A stretch of DNA of 64,000 nucleotides from Thermomicrobiales bacterium (GTDB taxonomy: Bacteria; Chloroflexota; Chloroflexia; Thermomicrobiales; UBA6265), in assembly GCA_041390825.1 (NCBI GenBank), contig JAWKPF010000005.1, positions 186,001 to 250,000 of the forward strand, read 5' to 3'. The notes under the pieces were generated by a model. The model was not told where the DNA came from. It saw only the letters and a program-made list of their open reading frames with translations, and searched no databases. A program made the position numbers and the translations under genes. This document shows positions 24,384-34,444 of this stretch, piece after piece; position 1 is the stretch's first letter, and each line of letters begins with the position of its first letter.

Positions 24384-25813
<1,430 letters not shown>

Positions 25814-25814
<1 letters not shown>

Positions 25815-26113
25815 TACTTCTGTCCCGCTCCCGGTCGTTTCTTGAACATTTCGAGCATGCGGTCAGTGACCACAAAACCTCCGAAGACGTTCGCCGCGCC
25901 CAACACCACTGCCAGGAATCCCATGACCTGAAGCCACCAGCTATCCGCCTGGCCGAGGATGATCATGGCGCCCAGCAGAACGATGCCGTGGATGGCATTC
26001 GTGCCGGACATGAGCGGGGTATGTAGCGTTGGCGGAACCTTGCCGATGAGCTCCACGCCCAGGAACACGGCGAGGAGCAGCACGTAGATTGCCAGTAAGA
26101 CTTCCCTGTCCAT
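25814..26113 (-). CDS. pntAB: NAD(P) transhydrogenase, alpha subunit membrane part
   Basis: Short membrane subunit (99 residues) corresponding to the C-terminal helices of E. coli PntA. It opens MDREVLLAIYVLLLAVFLGV. It continues with the conserved ELIGKVPPTLHTPLMSGTNA and GIVLLGAM, then the helix ending FGGFVVTDRMLEMFKKR. ATG 26113 follows GAAGGGAAG; the longer open frame to 26218 would run into pntAA. It overlaps the pntB start by one base and follows pntAA by 43 bases. Confidence 0.95.
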
Positions 26114-26156
26114 CTTCCCTTCTTTCCCTGGCGAATTCGCCCGGATCAGTCCGTGT

Positions 26157-27335
26157 TTACGCCGGCGTGGTGGCCGGAGCGAGCCGCTGCTTGGTTCCTT
26201 CGTGGATGACGTTGCCATTCATCGTGATGACGGTGTTGGCAATGATGTCGTCGTTCATGTCGAGCGAGAAGTTGCCTTCCTTGTCGATCATGAGCGCCAG
26301 CAGGTTCTGCAAGTTCTTGGAGTACATCTGGCTGGAATGGACCGCCAGGGTGCTCGGCAGATTCAGCGTGCCGACGATCGTAACGCCGTGGCGATGGACG
26401 ATCTTGCCCTTCTCCGTCAACTCGCAGTTGCCGCCCGTTTCGGCCGCCAGGTCGACGATCACGGAACCGGGCGCCATGCGCTCGACCGTGGATGCCGGGA
26501 TCAGGCGAGGAGCCGGACGTCCCGGGACCGCCGCGGTCGTAATGATCACGTCCGATTTCGCGGCCCGTTCGGCGAGTCCTTCCTGCTGGCGGCGCAGGAT
26601 TTCGTCGGTGGCTTCCTTGGCGTACCCACCGGCGCCCGCCAGATCGGCCCCGGTGTCGATTTCGACGTACTTACCGCCGAGACTCTCGATCTGCTCCTTG
26701 ACCACAGTGCGGGCGTCATAGGCCTCGACCACCGCGCCCAGGCGGCGCGCCGTGCCAATGGCCATCAAGCCCGCCACACCAGCTCCGATCACCAGCACTT
26801 TGGCCGGGGGAATGTTGCCGGCGGCCGTGGTGAGCAGGGGGAAGAACTTCGGCAGCTCGTAGGCGGCGATCAGCACAGCCTTGTATCCGCCGACGGTCGC
26901 CTGCGAGGAGAGCGCATCCATGTACTGGGCGCGCGTGGTGCGCGGGATCGCGTCCATGCTGAGCGACGTGATCTTGCGCTCCTGCAGGTGCTTGACGTAA
27001 TCGGTGTCGACCATTGGTGCGATGAACGCGATGAGCGTCGATCCGGCGCGCATGTGATCGACTTCTTCGATCGACGGTTTCTGGACTTTGAGAATGAGGT
27101 CGGATTTCTTGTACACGTCGGCGGTTTCGTCGACGATCTTCGCCCCGGCGTTCTCGTAGGCCGAATCGCTGATGAATGCGTTCTTTCCGGCGTCCTTTTC
27201 GACGAGCACCGTTAGCCCGGAAGCGACGTACTTCTTGACGCCATCCGGTGTGAGCGCAACACGCCGTTCGTTTGGCGCCGTCTCACGCGGAATGCCAATG
27301 GTGAGTTTCTTACCCGATGCGCTTTCTTCCGCCAT
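26157..27335 (-). CDS. pntAA: NAD(P) transhydrogenase, alpha subunit NAD-binding part
   Basis: Soluble NAD(H)-binding domain I of transhydrogenase, related to alanine dehydrogenase. It begins with IGIPRETAPNERRVALTPDG. The Rossmann glycine motif is VLVIGAGVAGLMAIGTARRLG, followed by AYDARTVVKEQIESLGGKYV, and the conserved PGRPAPRLIPASTVERM and GSVIVDLAAETGGNCELTE are present. ATG 27335 with AGGAAGGG upstream gives 392 residues. A 31-residue upstream extension in the open frame is rejected as non-conserved. It is the first gene of the three-gene operon. Confidence 0.97.
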   Translation of the reverse strand: MAEESASGKKLTIGIPRETAPNERRVALTPDGVKKYVASGLTVLVEKDAGKNAFISDSAYENAGAKIVDETADVYKKSDLILKVQKPSIEEVDHMRAGSTLIAFIAPMVDTDYVKHLQERKITSLSMDAIPRTTRAQYMDALSSQATVGGYKAVLIAAYELPKFFPLLTTAAGNIPPAKVLVIGAGVAGLMAIGTARRLGAVVEAYDARTVVKEQIESLGGKYVEIDTGADLAGAGGYAKEATDEILRRQQEGLAERAAKSDVIITTAAVPGRPAPRLIPASTVERMAPGSVIVDLAAETGGNCELTEKGKIVHRHGVTIVGTLNLPSTLAVHSSQMYSKNLQNLLALMIDKEGNFSLDMNDDIIANTVITMNGNVIHEGTKQRLAPATTPA

Positions 27336-27564
27336 ACCCTTCCTCTGATGCGTGGTCTCCCGGTTCCCGCGGAATCCGGCGCCTCCATTGGCATGCGCCA
27401 CCAGACCCAATCGGGTCAGGCGACGCAATCCTCTTTCATGGGTTATGGTCGTGTCACCGAGATGACTGACCGGCGTAGCATTCTACACTGTGGCTTTCTG
27501 CCGATGCACCGATCTATCTGCCAAAAAATGCTGCACTGATGCGGAAACCCGCCGTTCGACCGAT

Positions 27565-28068
27565 ATGACCACCAAGGCTCCCGCCTACAACAGATCGGCG
27601 TTCTTCGAGGACATCGCGCGCTACCTGCGCATCGAGCTTCCGGTCGGACTGCGCGACTTCAAGCTGCGCCAGACGTCGTATTTGATGAAACTCTATTACC
27701 AGAACGAACGGGTGCATTTCGAGGTGTGGGTCGATACGTTGCGGCAGCAAATCGAGATCGGCCTCGATTTCGAGGACGGAGCGGAAAGCACCGCGGCGTA
27801 TCTCGCGTTCTTCGACAAGCGTATCGTGGAGATCAAGGCGCAGACTGGGCCGACCGTCGAGCTCGAACGTTGGACCAAGACCTGGGGCCACTTCGTGGAG
27901 GTCTATCCAATCGAGCCGCTCACACGCGAGCGGGCGCTGATGATCGGCGACCGGATGGTGACCTTCATGTCCGTGCTGCAACCGCTGATCGAGGAGGCCG
28001 ATATCGCGCCCGGAGATCATGTCGTCTCCAGTCGTCCCTTTTGGCGGCAGCGACGCAAGCGCGGATGA
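27565..28068 (+). CDS. Conserved-looking hypothetical protein, cytoplasmic
   Basis: Not recognised. The 167 residues from ATG 27565 have balanced charge and no signal or membrane segment. They alternate predicted helices and strands: FFEDIARYLRIELPVGLRDF, LMKLYYQNERVHFEVWVDTL, ELERWTKTWGHFVEVYPIEP and the final helix MIGDRMVTFMSVLQPLIEEA. The Arg-rich end (RPFWRQRRKRG) follows an acidic segment. Strand-forming 'ERVHFEVWVDTLRQQIEIGLD' is reminiscent of DUF-type nuclease-associated or ligand-binding folds, but I make no assignment. It is divergent from pntAA with 229 bases between them and stands alone. Confidence 0.6.
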   Translation: MTTKAPAYNRSAFFEDIARYLRIELPVGLRDFKLRQTSYLMKLYYQNERVHFEVWVDTLRQQIEIGLDFEDGAESTAAYLAFFDKRIVEIKAQTGPTVELERWTKTWGHFVEVYPIEPLTRERALMIGDRMVTFMSVLQPLIEEADIAPGDHVVSSRPFWRQRRKRG

Positions 28069-28322
28069 CGCCGGGTATCGCCGACATCAGAGGTCATGCC
28101 CAACCGCCACTTGCGTCAGCGATCCAGTAAGCAGTCCGACCCGATCTCGCACGACCCAGGTTGGACGAGGGAACCCACCGTTGAAACGCTGGGCTAGCAC
28201 TCCTCAGAAATGTCCCGGGTTCTTTGCCGGGCCCTCCCATCGAGGATTGAATCGTCTCAGGGCCCTGGACTCTGGACTCTGGACCCAGAACGCCGGACTC
28301 GTCACCCAGGCCATGTTTCCAT

Positions 28323-29717
28323 TTACTCGCTCCTGGGTGGGGCATCGAACGGCGCGCGCTGGATGACTCGGCCACGGCCCGGCGCGCCCAGAATGTCGTT
28401 TCGGTTGTAAACGACCTCGCCTCGGCTGAGCGTCATTCGCGGCCAACCAGTGACCTCCCAGCCTTCGAACGGTGAGTAATCGCACGCTGTGTAGAACGTG
28501 GCGGCTTCGACCGCGTGCGTGTCGTTCGGATCCCAGAGGACGATATCGGCGTCGGAACCGACCGCGATCGTGCCCTTCCGTGGGTACATACCGAAGAGCT
28601 TGGCGACATTGGTCGAGATCAGCTCGACGAAGCGATTCGGCGTGAGTTTCCCCGTTTCGACTCCCTTCGACCAGAGCATGGGGAGCATGGTTTCCAGATC
28701 GGCTACCCCCGGGCGGAGCTTGGTGATGTCCATGCCGGGAAAGACCTTGTACTCATAGAGCCACGGAGCATGGTCGGTGCAGAGTGTGTCGATCTCGCCG
28801 GTGGCCATTGCCTCCCAGAGCGTGTCGACATCCGGTTGCTCGCGCAGCGGGGGTTGTCCCGCGTATTTGGGTCCATCGGGCTCCGCGAACCGTTCGCTCG
28901 TGAAGTAGAGGTAGAGCGGACGGGTTTCCACCCAGAGGGGCACACCGCGTCCCCGCCCTTTGCGCACTTCGTCGAGCGCGCCCTTGCACGAGAGATGCAC
29001 GATGTAGGTGGGCGCATTGGCGTTCTCGGCAAAGGCGACCGCCCGGGCGGTGGCGGCGACCTCAGCTTCCACCGGTCTCGACTGCGGGTAGAACTTGAAA
29101 TCGACCTCGCCGCGCTCGACCAGGCGCTCGAGCGACCGGTCGATGATGACCGAGTCCTCGCAGTGAATCATGGTCAGCATGCCATTGGCGGCAGCCAGAT
29201 CGGTCGCTTCGAGGTATGGCGCCGGGTCTTCCGCGAAACCGGCGTAGCTCATGAAGTACTTGAGTGTGCGATGACCCATTTCGGCGAGCACCGGAATGTC
29301 GCTGAGCGGTTGGGTCCTGGGGTCGGTCAAGACGGGGTGGAGAAAGACATCGACCACCGCCATGCGCTCGACCATGCCCATCTCGCGCCGGACGGCTTCG
29401 AGCATGGTCTCGCCTGGATGCGGGAAGACCATGTTGCCAATCGACGTAATACCGCCAGCGGCAGCCGATTTGGTTCCGGTCTCGTAGTTGTCGCTCCATT
29501 GGGGCGCATCGGGCGGCACGTCTTCCCAAAACGAGCAATGGACATGCGCGTCCATGCCGCCAGGCATTACGATCAATCCCCTGGCGTCGATCTCTTTCGC
29601 GCCCTGGAGCCCGGAACCAATCTCGGCAATGGATTCACCGTTGATCCCAACATCGGCGTCGTAGGTCTCGGACGCCGTCACGATCGTGCCTCCGCGAATG
29701 ACCAGATCGAACGACAT
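28323..29717 (-). CDS. Dihydropyrimidinase/hydantoinase-family cyclic amidohydrolase
   Basis: Zn enzyme that opens cyclic amides such as dihydropyrimidines, hydantoins or allantoin. The 464-residue protein from ATG 29717 (GGAGGA six bases upstream) has the metal pair in GGMDAHVHCSFWE. The carboxylated Lys is in RTLKYFMSYAGF, with His ligands in NGMLTMIHCEDS and YIVHLSCKGALDE, and the catalytic Asp is in DTLCTDHAPW. The C-terminal GTIAVGSDADIVLWDP is the usual beta-sandwich part. The upstream 101 codons of the open frame overlap the superoxide dismutase gene and are not used. The exact substrate is uncertain; a role in urea- or hydantoin-nitrogen supply would fit the urease operon nearby. Confidence 0.88.
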   Translation of the reverse strand: MSFDLVIRGGTIVTASETYDADVGINGESIAEIGSGLQGAKEIDARGLIVMPGGMDAHVHCSFWEDVPPDAPQWSDNYETGTKSAAAGGITSIGNMVFPHPGETMLEAVRREMGMVERMAVVDVFLHPVLTDPRTQPLSDIPVLAEMGHRTLKYFMSYAGFAEDPAPYLEATDLAAANGMLTMIHCEDSVIIDRSLERLVERGEVDFKFYPQSRPVEAEVAATARAVAFAENANAPTYIVHLSCKGALDEVRKGRGRGVPLWVETRPLYLYFTSERFAEPDGPKYAGQPPLREQPDVDTLWEAMATGEIDTLCTDHAPWLYEYKVFPGMDITKLRPGVADLETMLPMLWSKGVETGKLTPNRFVELISTNVAKLFGMYPRKGTIAVGSDADIVLWDPNDTHAVEAATFYTACDYSPFEGWEVTGWPRMTLSRGEVVYNRNDILGAPGRGRVIQRAPFDAPPRSE

Positions 29718-29732
29718 GGAATCCTCCTGCAA

Positions 29733-29763
29733 ACGAAAACGGGGAACGCAACCGCGCTCCCCG
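29733..29763 (-). terminator. Terminator of the superoxide dismutase gene
   Basis: On the - strand a 9-bp stem CGGGGAGCG/CGTTCCCCG (one G-T pair) with a six-base loop is followed by TTTTCGTTT, 29 bases beyond the dismutase stop. Confidence 0.8.
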
Positions 29764-29791
29764 CATGCTACCGAGTTTTGGTGGTGGACGC

Positions 29792-30409
29792 CTAGCTGGT
29801 TGCGGCTGCGTAGAGCTTGCTGACTTCTGCCCAGTTGACCACGTCCCACCAGGCGGCGAGATAGTCGGGACGCTTGTTCTGGTACTTCAGATAGTACGCA
29901 TGCTCCCAGACATCGACACCGAGGATCGGCTTCTTCTTCGAGTCCATGATGGGATTGTCCTGGTTCGGTGTGCTGACGACTTCGAGCTTGCCGGAACCGT
30001 CGGTCACCACCCAGGCCCATCCGGAGCCAAAGCGGCCAGCGCCGGCCTTGTTGACGGCATCTTTCAGGGCGTCGAGGCCGCCGAAATCGTCGATAGCCTT
30101 GTCCAGCGCGGCGCTTCTCCGATTCTCGTCCTTGTTGCCGGTCATCAGCAACCAGAACATGGAGTGGTTGTAGTGACCGCCACCGTTGTTGCGGACCGCG
30201 CCGCGCTTGTCTTCAGGCACTTTGTCCAGATTGGTGATCAGCTCCTCCAGCGACATCGCCTCAAGCGCGGCATTGCCGGCGATGGCATTGTTCAGATTGG
30301 TGACATAGGCCTGATGATGCTTGTCGTGGTGAATCTCCATCGTCTTCGCATCGATAGTCGGCTCGAGCGCGTCGAATGCATACGGCAGAGGGGGAAGTTC
30401 AAAGGCCAA
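29792..30409 (-). CDS. sodA: Iron/manganese superoxide dismutase
   Basis: Converts superoxide to peroxide and oxygen. Metal ligands are visible in order: His in TMEIHHDKHHQAYV, His in GGGHYNHSMFW, then Asp and His in GVDVWEHAYYLKYQN. FGSGWAWVV and PILGVDVWEHAYY are standard signatures. The start is TTG 30409, five bases after GGAGGA, giving 205 residues; the longer frame to 30502 adds an Arg-rich segment that is not conserved. The GGGHYNHS context is more common in Mn forms, but metal choice cannot be decided from these motifs alone. No signal peptide is present, so it is cytoplasmic. Confidence 0.96.
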   Translation of the reverse strand: MAFELPPLPYAFDALEPTIDAKTMEIHHDKHHQAYVTNLNNAIAGNAALEAMSLEELITNLDKVPEDKRGAVRNNGGGHYNHSMFWLLMTGNKDENRRSAALDKAIDDFGGLDALKDAVNKAGAGRFGSGWAWVVTDGSGKLEVVSTPNQDNPIMDSKKKPILGVDVWEHAYYLKYQNKRPDYLAAWWDVVNWAEVSKLYAAATS

Positions 30410-30536
30410 TTGTGTCCTCCTTGGACGTGGGTGCAACGACCGATTTCGCGGTTCGAAACCCGCTCGACATTGCGCGGGGAACCGTTCGTTCCAGAAATCC
30501 ACTTTACCATGCTTCTCTCGGGTTCACGCGGTTCGA

Positions 30537-31169
30537 TCAGCTCTCCCAGACAACATATGGTTCTGCGCCCATTCCCCAGCCGTTCGTCACGATGCGGCTG
30601 TCGTCGCCGCCGATCGAGCGGAAGAACGTCGTCTGCGCATGGGAGAAATCGGCAGCGACGGACGGTTCTCCGTCGGCCTCCGCTAGAGCGATCACCTGGT
30701 CGAACGCAGAGAGGATGGTTTCCGCCTCGGTGGCGTGCCCAGGCTCGCGCGCCCAGTTCAGAAAGTCGATGTAGAGGGCAGCGGCTGCCTGGGGGTCGCC
30801 GTACTCGAGCTCGATTTCGGCGAGCTGGGAAAGACCTTCGTAATAGACCTCGCTGTCGTCGGCATCGCGGCCAGAGATGAGCACGCACTCCCAGAACGTC
30901 GCGGCGATCGCATCGTCTTCTACCTCGTTCAGCTCAGCCAGCTCGGATGCGGCCATGGCGCGATCGAAGGGAGAGTGGCTTTCCAGCAATGTCTCGAGCA
31001 ATGGTTCGAGATCGGGGAGATCGAGTTCGCTGTTGCCCCGGCGCAAGAGCCATTCGGCGGTGCGTTCGACGCCTCGCTGGCGAGCGACCGAGATCCAGCT
31101 TTCCCAACCCCTGGCCAGCGCGGCATCGAGCCCGGCATCGAACGAAAAGGTGAGCGGTGAACCGTCCAT
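30537..31169 (-). CDS. Hypothetical helical (TPR-like) protein
   Basis: Unrecognised 210-residue protein from ATG 31169, with GAGG eight bases upstream. It is strongly acidic and helical, with repeating helix pairs: LDAALARGWESWISVARQRG, LPDLEPLLETLLESHSPFDR, SEVYYEGLSQLAEIELEYGD and QAAAALYIDFLNWAREPGH. The last two have the spacing and the small/aromatic pattern of a tetratricopeptide repeat (G-x-x-A-x-A-A-x-Y). It ends with GWGMGAEPYVVWES. A scaffold or protein-protein interaction role is likely. The gene is transcribed away from the aroF leader region. Confidence 0.6.
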   Translation of the reverse strand: MDGSPLTFSFDAGLDAALARGWESWISVARQRGVERTAEWLLRRGNSELDLPDLEPLLETLLESHSPFDRAMAASELAELNEVEDDAIAATFWECVLISGRDADDSEVYYEGLSQLAEIELEYGDPQAAAALYIDFLNWAREPGHATEAETILSAFDQVIALAEADGEPSVAADFSHAQTTFFRSIGGDDSRIVTNGWGMGAEPYVVWES

Positions 31170-31205
31170 GGGCGGGACCTCGAAACGACGATCGGCGATT
31201 GGTGG

Positions 31206-31234
31206 TTGACATGCGGCCACGCGGCGGCTAGTGT
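31206..31234 (+). promoter_or_regulatory. Promoter of the aroF leader transcript
   Basis: TTGACA at 31206-31211 and TAGTGT at 31229-31234 are separated by 17 bases. Transcription would start around 31241, next to the ATG of the leader peptide at 31242, implying a leaderless or nearly leaderless start. Confidence 0.65.
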
Positions 31235-31241
31235 ATCGGTC

Positions 31242-31364
31242 ATGAGCGCTGAGCGACTGCACCATCGCGACGTAATAGGCCTCCCGGAAGTCAGTTCGAT
31301 TTCCGGCTCCTGGTACTACGTCTACTTTACCCCCCGGCTTTGCTGGCGGGGCGATGGGTGCTGA
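31242..31364 (+). CDS. Aromatic leader peptide of the aroF attenuator (40 residues)
   Basis: Short frame from ATG 31242 to TGA 31362-31364, between the aroF promoter and an intrinsic terminator. Residues 24-29 are Trp-Tyr-Tyr-Val-Tyr-Phe (bases 31311-31328): five aromatic codons in six, with another Trp at residue 35. The gene downstream makes the first compound of aromatic amino-acid synthesis. This is the composition and position expected of a ribosome-stalling leader like those of trp, phe and his operons. The frame runs through the 5' half of a 16-bp hairpin. No ribosome site precedes it; the ATG falls at the predicted transcription start, so it may be read from a leaderless mRNA. No function for the peptide itself is implied. 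Confidence 0.65.
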   Translation: MSAERLHHRDVIGLPEVSSISGSWYYVYFTPRLCWRGDGC

Positions 31365-31403
31365 TGCACGAAACGCTCCAGTAGACACCAGCAAAGCCGG
31401 GGG
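31331..31403 (+). promoter_or_regulatory. Long-range hairpin of the aroF leader
   Basis: Bases 31331-31346 (CCCCCGGCTTTGCTGG) pair perfectly with 31388-31403 over 16 bp around a 41-base loop. The 5' arm lies directly after the aromatic codons, so a ribosome stalled there would mask it. The freed 3' side (31397-31400 and 31408-31413) can instead pair with GGCCTCCCGG at 31278-31287, which would consume the 5' arm of the terminator. A small hairpin CCGGAA/TTCCGG (31284-31306) competes. Confidence 0.6.
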
Positions 31404-31404
31404 T

Positions 31405-31431
31405 ACCGAGGCCACAGGGTCTCGGTTTTTT
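31405..31431 (+). terminator. Intrinsic terminator (attenuator) before aroF
   Basis: ACCGAGGCC and GGTCTCGGT form a 9-bp stem (one G-T pair) with the loop ACAG, followed by six T. It points toward aroF, and no + strand gene lies between it and the promoter at 31206 other than the leader peptide, so its job must be to control aroF. Confidence 0.85.
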
Positions 31432-31463
31432 GTTGTCAGGAATCACCAGGAGAGAGCACCGCC

Positions 31464-32477
31464 ATGATCGTCACTATCGACAAGAGCGCTTCCAACGGAG
31501 TCATCGATGCGCTGGGCGCGGCCAGCGTCCGCAGCGGGGCGACCATTCGCGTGATCGATTGGAACGACGGATCGCTCTCGGTCAACGTGCTGGGGCAGAT
31601 CGAGCCGGACGTCCTGTCGCATCCTGCGATCGCTGGAATTCATCACCCGTCGAAACCGTACCGCCTGGCCAGCAAGGAGCACCGAGAGACGACGGTTGTG
31701 CGGGTAGGTGATGTCGAGATCGGCAACGGCAGGCCGGTGATCATGGCTGGACCGTGCGTGGTTTCGGATGTCGAACAGCTCGTCAGTGCCGCAGAAGCTG
31801 TCAAGGCTGCAGGAGCAACGATCCTGCGGGGCGGGGCGTTCAAGCCGCGCACATCACCGTACTCCTTCCAGGGACTAGGTGAGGAGGGGCTGCAAATCCT
31901 CGCTGGCGCGCGAGCGGTCACAGGGCTCCCCGTCGTCACCGAGGTCATGGAGCCAGATCAGGTCGATGTGACCGCGGCGTATGCCGATATGCTGCAGATC
32001 GGCGCGCGCAACATGGCGAATTTCCCGTTGTTGCGCAAAGTTGGAAAGACGCGGACGCCTGTTCTGCTCAAGCGGGGCTTCTCTGCCACCATCGAGGAAT
32101 GGCTGATGAGCGCGGAGTACATTCTGGCGGAGGGGAACTCGCAGGTCGTGCTCTGCGAGCGCGGGATTCGCACGTTCGACAACTCGATGCGCTTCAACCT
32201 GGACCTCAACGCGATTCCATTCCTCAAGGAGCTGACCCACCTGCCAGTGGTGGTCGACCCAAGTCACGGCACAGGAAAGCGATCCCTGGTGGCGAGTATG
32301 GCATTGGCGGCAATAGCGGCCGGGGCAGACGGGTTGATCATCGAATCCGAGCCAAATCCCGACTCGGCGAAATGCGACTCGGCGCAGACAATCGAGCCCG
32401 AGCAACTGGCAGCGATCGCGCGCAAGGCGATGGCAATTGCCGAACTGATCGAAGCAGACGAACTCGCGCTGGTGTAG
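31464..32477 (+). CDS. aroF: 3-deoxy-7-phosphoheptulonate (DAHP) synthase, type I-beta with N-terminal regulatory domain
   Basis: First enzyme of the shikimate pathway, condensing phosphoenolpyruvate and erythrose-4-phosphate. Residues 1-70 form a ferredoxin-like regulatory domain (MIVTIDKSASNGVIDALGAA), as in Thermotoga DAHP synthase. The catalytic barrel shows IMAGPCVVSD (metal Cys), LRGGAFKPRTSPYSFQGLG, LQIGARNMANF, LLKRGFSATIEEWLMSAEYI, and VVDPSHGTGKR (metal His). In the last metal loop the usual EVHP appears as IIESEPNPDSAKCD, keeping Glu and Asp but not the His-Pro. The ATG follows AGGAGAG by nine bases and is preceded by the attenuator described above. Confidence 0.95.
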   Translation: MIVTIDKSASNGVIDALGAASVRSGATIRVIDWNDGSLSVNVLGQIEPDVLSHPAIAGIHHPSKPYRLASKEHRETTVVRVGDVEIGNGRPVIMAGPCVVSDVEQLVSAAEAVKAAGATILRGGAFKPRTSPYSFQGLGEEGLQILAGARAVTGLPVVTEVMEPDQVDVTAAYADMLQIGARNMANFPLLRKVGKTRTPVLLKRGFSATIEEWLMSAEYILAEGNSQVVLCERGIRTFDNSMRFNLDLNAIPFLKELTHLPVVVDPSHGTGKRSLVASMALAAIAAGADGLIIESEPNPDSAKCDSAQTIEPEQLAAIARKAMAIAELIEADELALV

Positions 32478-32557
32478 AGCATCGAATTCTGATGGCCCGC
32501 ATCAACCGCATCGAGGTTCATGCAGATTCGGCGCATCGCGCGGTTTAGACTGCCGCC

Positions 32558-34444
32558 ATGAATTCACCCACGTTCGTCGTCGGAACCGCAGGCCATGTCG
32601 ATCATGGCAAGTCATCGCTGGTTCGTGCGCTGACCGGCGCCAATCCGGACCGATTGGCCGAAGAGCAACTGCGGGAGATGACGATCGACCTTGGGTTTGC
32701 GGAGCTGACCACGCCGGGCGGCAACCGCATCCATCTCGTCGATGTACCCGGGCATGAGCGCTTCGTGCGCAACATGTTGGCGGGCGCAGGGGGGATCGAC
32801 GCTGCCATCCTGGTGATTGCGGCCGATGATGGCCCAATGCCCCAGACACGAGAGCACCTGGCGATTCTCGATCTCCTGGGCATTTCCCACGGTGTGGTTG
32901 CGCTTTCCAAGGCGGACCTGGTCGATTCGGAGTGGCTCGACCTCGTGGTCGACTCGACCCGTGGACTCCTCGATGGAACAGCCCTGGCGAACAGTGAGAT
33001 CGTTCCGGTCTCATCGATCACCGGCATGGGGCTCGACGATCTGCAGAGCGCGCTCGATCGCATGTTGTCGCGTTTCGAGCGGCCCGTTGCCGCGCAGCCG
33101 GCACGACTGCCGATCGATCGGGTTTTCACGATGTCCGGGTTCGGCACGGTCGTCACAGGGACGTTGACGGGCGCGCCGATTTCGGTTGGAGACCGTGTCG
33201 ATCTCCTTCCGGGTGGACAGGCGGCCCGGATACGTGGGCTGCAGAGCTTCGGTCGAGCGGTGCAGCGGGCCCTGCCGGGTTCGCGGGTTGCGGTAAACCT
33301 GGCGGGCGTGGACGTCACTGATCTCACCCGCGGTGACGTGCTGACGCTGCCAGGAACGATGGAACCCGCTATGCGCATGGATGTGTCGGTGAGGCTGCTC
33401 GAAACGTGCGAGCGTTCGCTGGAACACAATGACGAAGTGATCGTCTTCTCTGGGGCCGCCGAGGTTCCGGCGCGCGCGGCAATGCTGGATGGAGACAGGT
33501 TGGAGGCTGGCCGAGATGGTTGGGTCCAGCTGCGTCTTGCCAGACCAATGGTCGCGCATCCGGGAGATCGTTTCATCCTGCGGCGACCGTCGCCGCCGGA
33601 AACGATCGGGGGCGGATCGGTGGTCGAGCTCGACCCTCCTCGGCACAAACGCAATCAGCCAGGCGTGGTGGCGCGGCTCGAGCAGCTTGCGGAAGGCGAC
33701 CCTGCCGATCGCCTGCTGACCTGGATCGGCAATCGATTGCTCGACGAGCGACAGGCGCTGAATTCGCCGCTTGGCGAGGAATCTTCCCGCCGGGCAATCG
33801 AGCGATTGGTATCCGACCGGCGTTTGACCCGGCAAGGGATCATGCTGGTCAACACGACGCGACTGCACCAGATCAGCGCAGCGGTACTCGAGTGCGTGGA
33901 CCGTTTTCACCGGCAGCATCCGCTCGAAGCTGGCATGCCGCTTGGGTTCCTGCGTGATGAGATGGGGCTCGATCGGGTGGCGCTGGATACGCTGCTCCCG
34001 ACGATGGAGGAAATCGAGGTAGTGGGCCCGCTGGTGCGACGCAGCGGCTTTCGCATTTCATTCGATACCGAGCAGCAAAGGCGCGCCGACGAGTATCTGC
34101 AGTTGCTCGATACGCACGGATTTCAGCCCCCCACGCCGGAAGAGGCGGGGATCTCAATCGATCTCAGCCGGGCGTTGGCGCAGCTCGGTTCGATCGTCGA
34201 AATTGGAGATGGAATCGTCTTCCTGCCGGAGCAGCTCTCCGGTGCGCATGACCGACTGCTCGAGATGCTGACAAACCAGAAATCGATCTCGCTGGCAGAG
34301 TATCGCGATGCTCTCGGAACCACCCGCCGGTTCGCGCAGGCACTTCTGGAATACTTCGACCGGCAACGCGTGACCCGCCGAATCGGGGACCGCCGCGTTG
34401 CCGCCCGACCGATCGAACGCCGCGAGGAATCGACTGCCAGATGA
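32558..34444 (+). CDS. selB: Selenocysteine-specific translation elongation factor
   Basis: GTPase that brings Sec-tRNA to in-frame UGA codons. The N-terminal G domain has GTAGHVDHGKSSLVRALTG, the switch I/II segment MTIDLGFAEL and VDVPGHERFVRNMLAGAGG, and the guanine motif ALSKADLVDSE. Domains II-III include the RVFTMSGFGTVVTGTL strand. After about residue 400 come the winged-helix repeats that bind the SECIS hairpin (for example LGFLRDEMGLDRVALDTLL and SISLAEYRDALGTTRRFAQA). Length 628 is right for SelB. The P-loop has Ser for the usual Thr (GKSS). No selA, selD or tRNA-Sec was seen in the window, but its presence predicts selenoproteins in this genome. Confidence 0.93.
   Translation: MNSPTFVVGTAGHVDHGKSSLVRALTGANPDRLAEEQLREMTIDLGFAELTTPGGNRIHLVDVPGHERFVRNMLAGAGGIDAAILVIAADDGPMPQTREHLAILDLLGISHGVVALSKADLVDSEWLDLVVDSTRGLLDGTALANSEIVPVSSITGMGLDDLQSALDRMLSRFERPVAAQPARLPIDRVFTMSGFGTVVTGTLTGAPISVGDRVDLLPGGQAARIRGLQSFGRAVQRALPGSRVAVNLAGVDVTDLTRGDVLTLPGTMEPAMRMDVSVRLLETCERSLEHNDEVIVFSGAAEVPARAAMLDGDRLEAGRDGWVQLRLARPMVAHPGDRFILRRPSPPETIGGGSVVELDPPRHKRNQPGVVARLEQLAEGDPADRLLTWIGNRLLDERQALNSPLGEESSRRAIERLVSDRRLTRQGIMLVNTTRLHQISAAVLECVDRFHRQHPLEAGMPLGFLRDEMGLDRVALDTLLPTMEEIEVVGPLVRRSGFRISFDTEQQRRADEYLQLLDTHGFQPPTPEEAGISIDLSRALAQLGSIVEIGDGIVFLPEQLSGAHDRLLEMLTNQKSISLAEYRDALGTTRRFAQALLEYFDRQRVTRRIGDRRVAARPIERREESTAR

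Noticed and set aside
28238..28300. Tandem GACTCTG units after the hypothetical gene, possible repeat element
   Set aside because: Only about two and a half copies and no array elsewhere; ordinary intergenic sequence.
28515..29795. A 426-codon + strand frame opposite the hydantoinase
   Set aside because: Antisense shadow of a well-supported gene; no protein-like motifs or ribosome site.
30440..30480. T-arm-like GGTTCGAA sequence, possible tRNA
   Set aside because: No anticodon arm, acceptor stem or CCA could be built around it on either strand.
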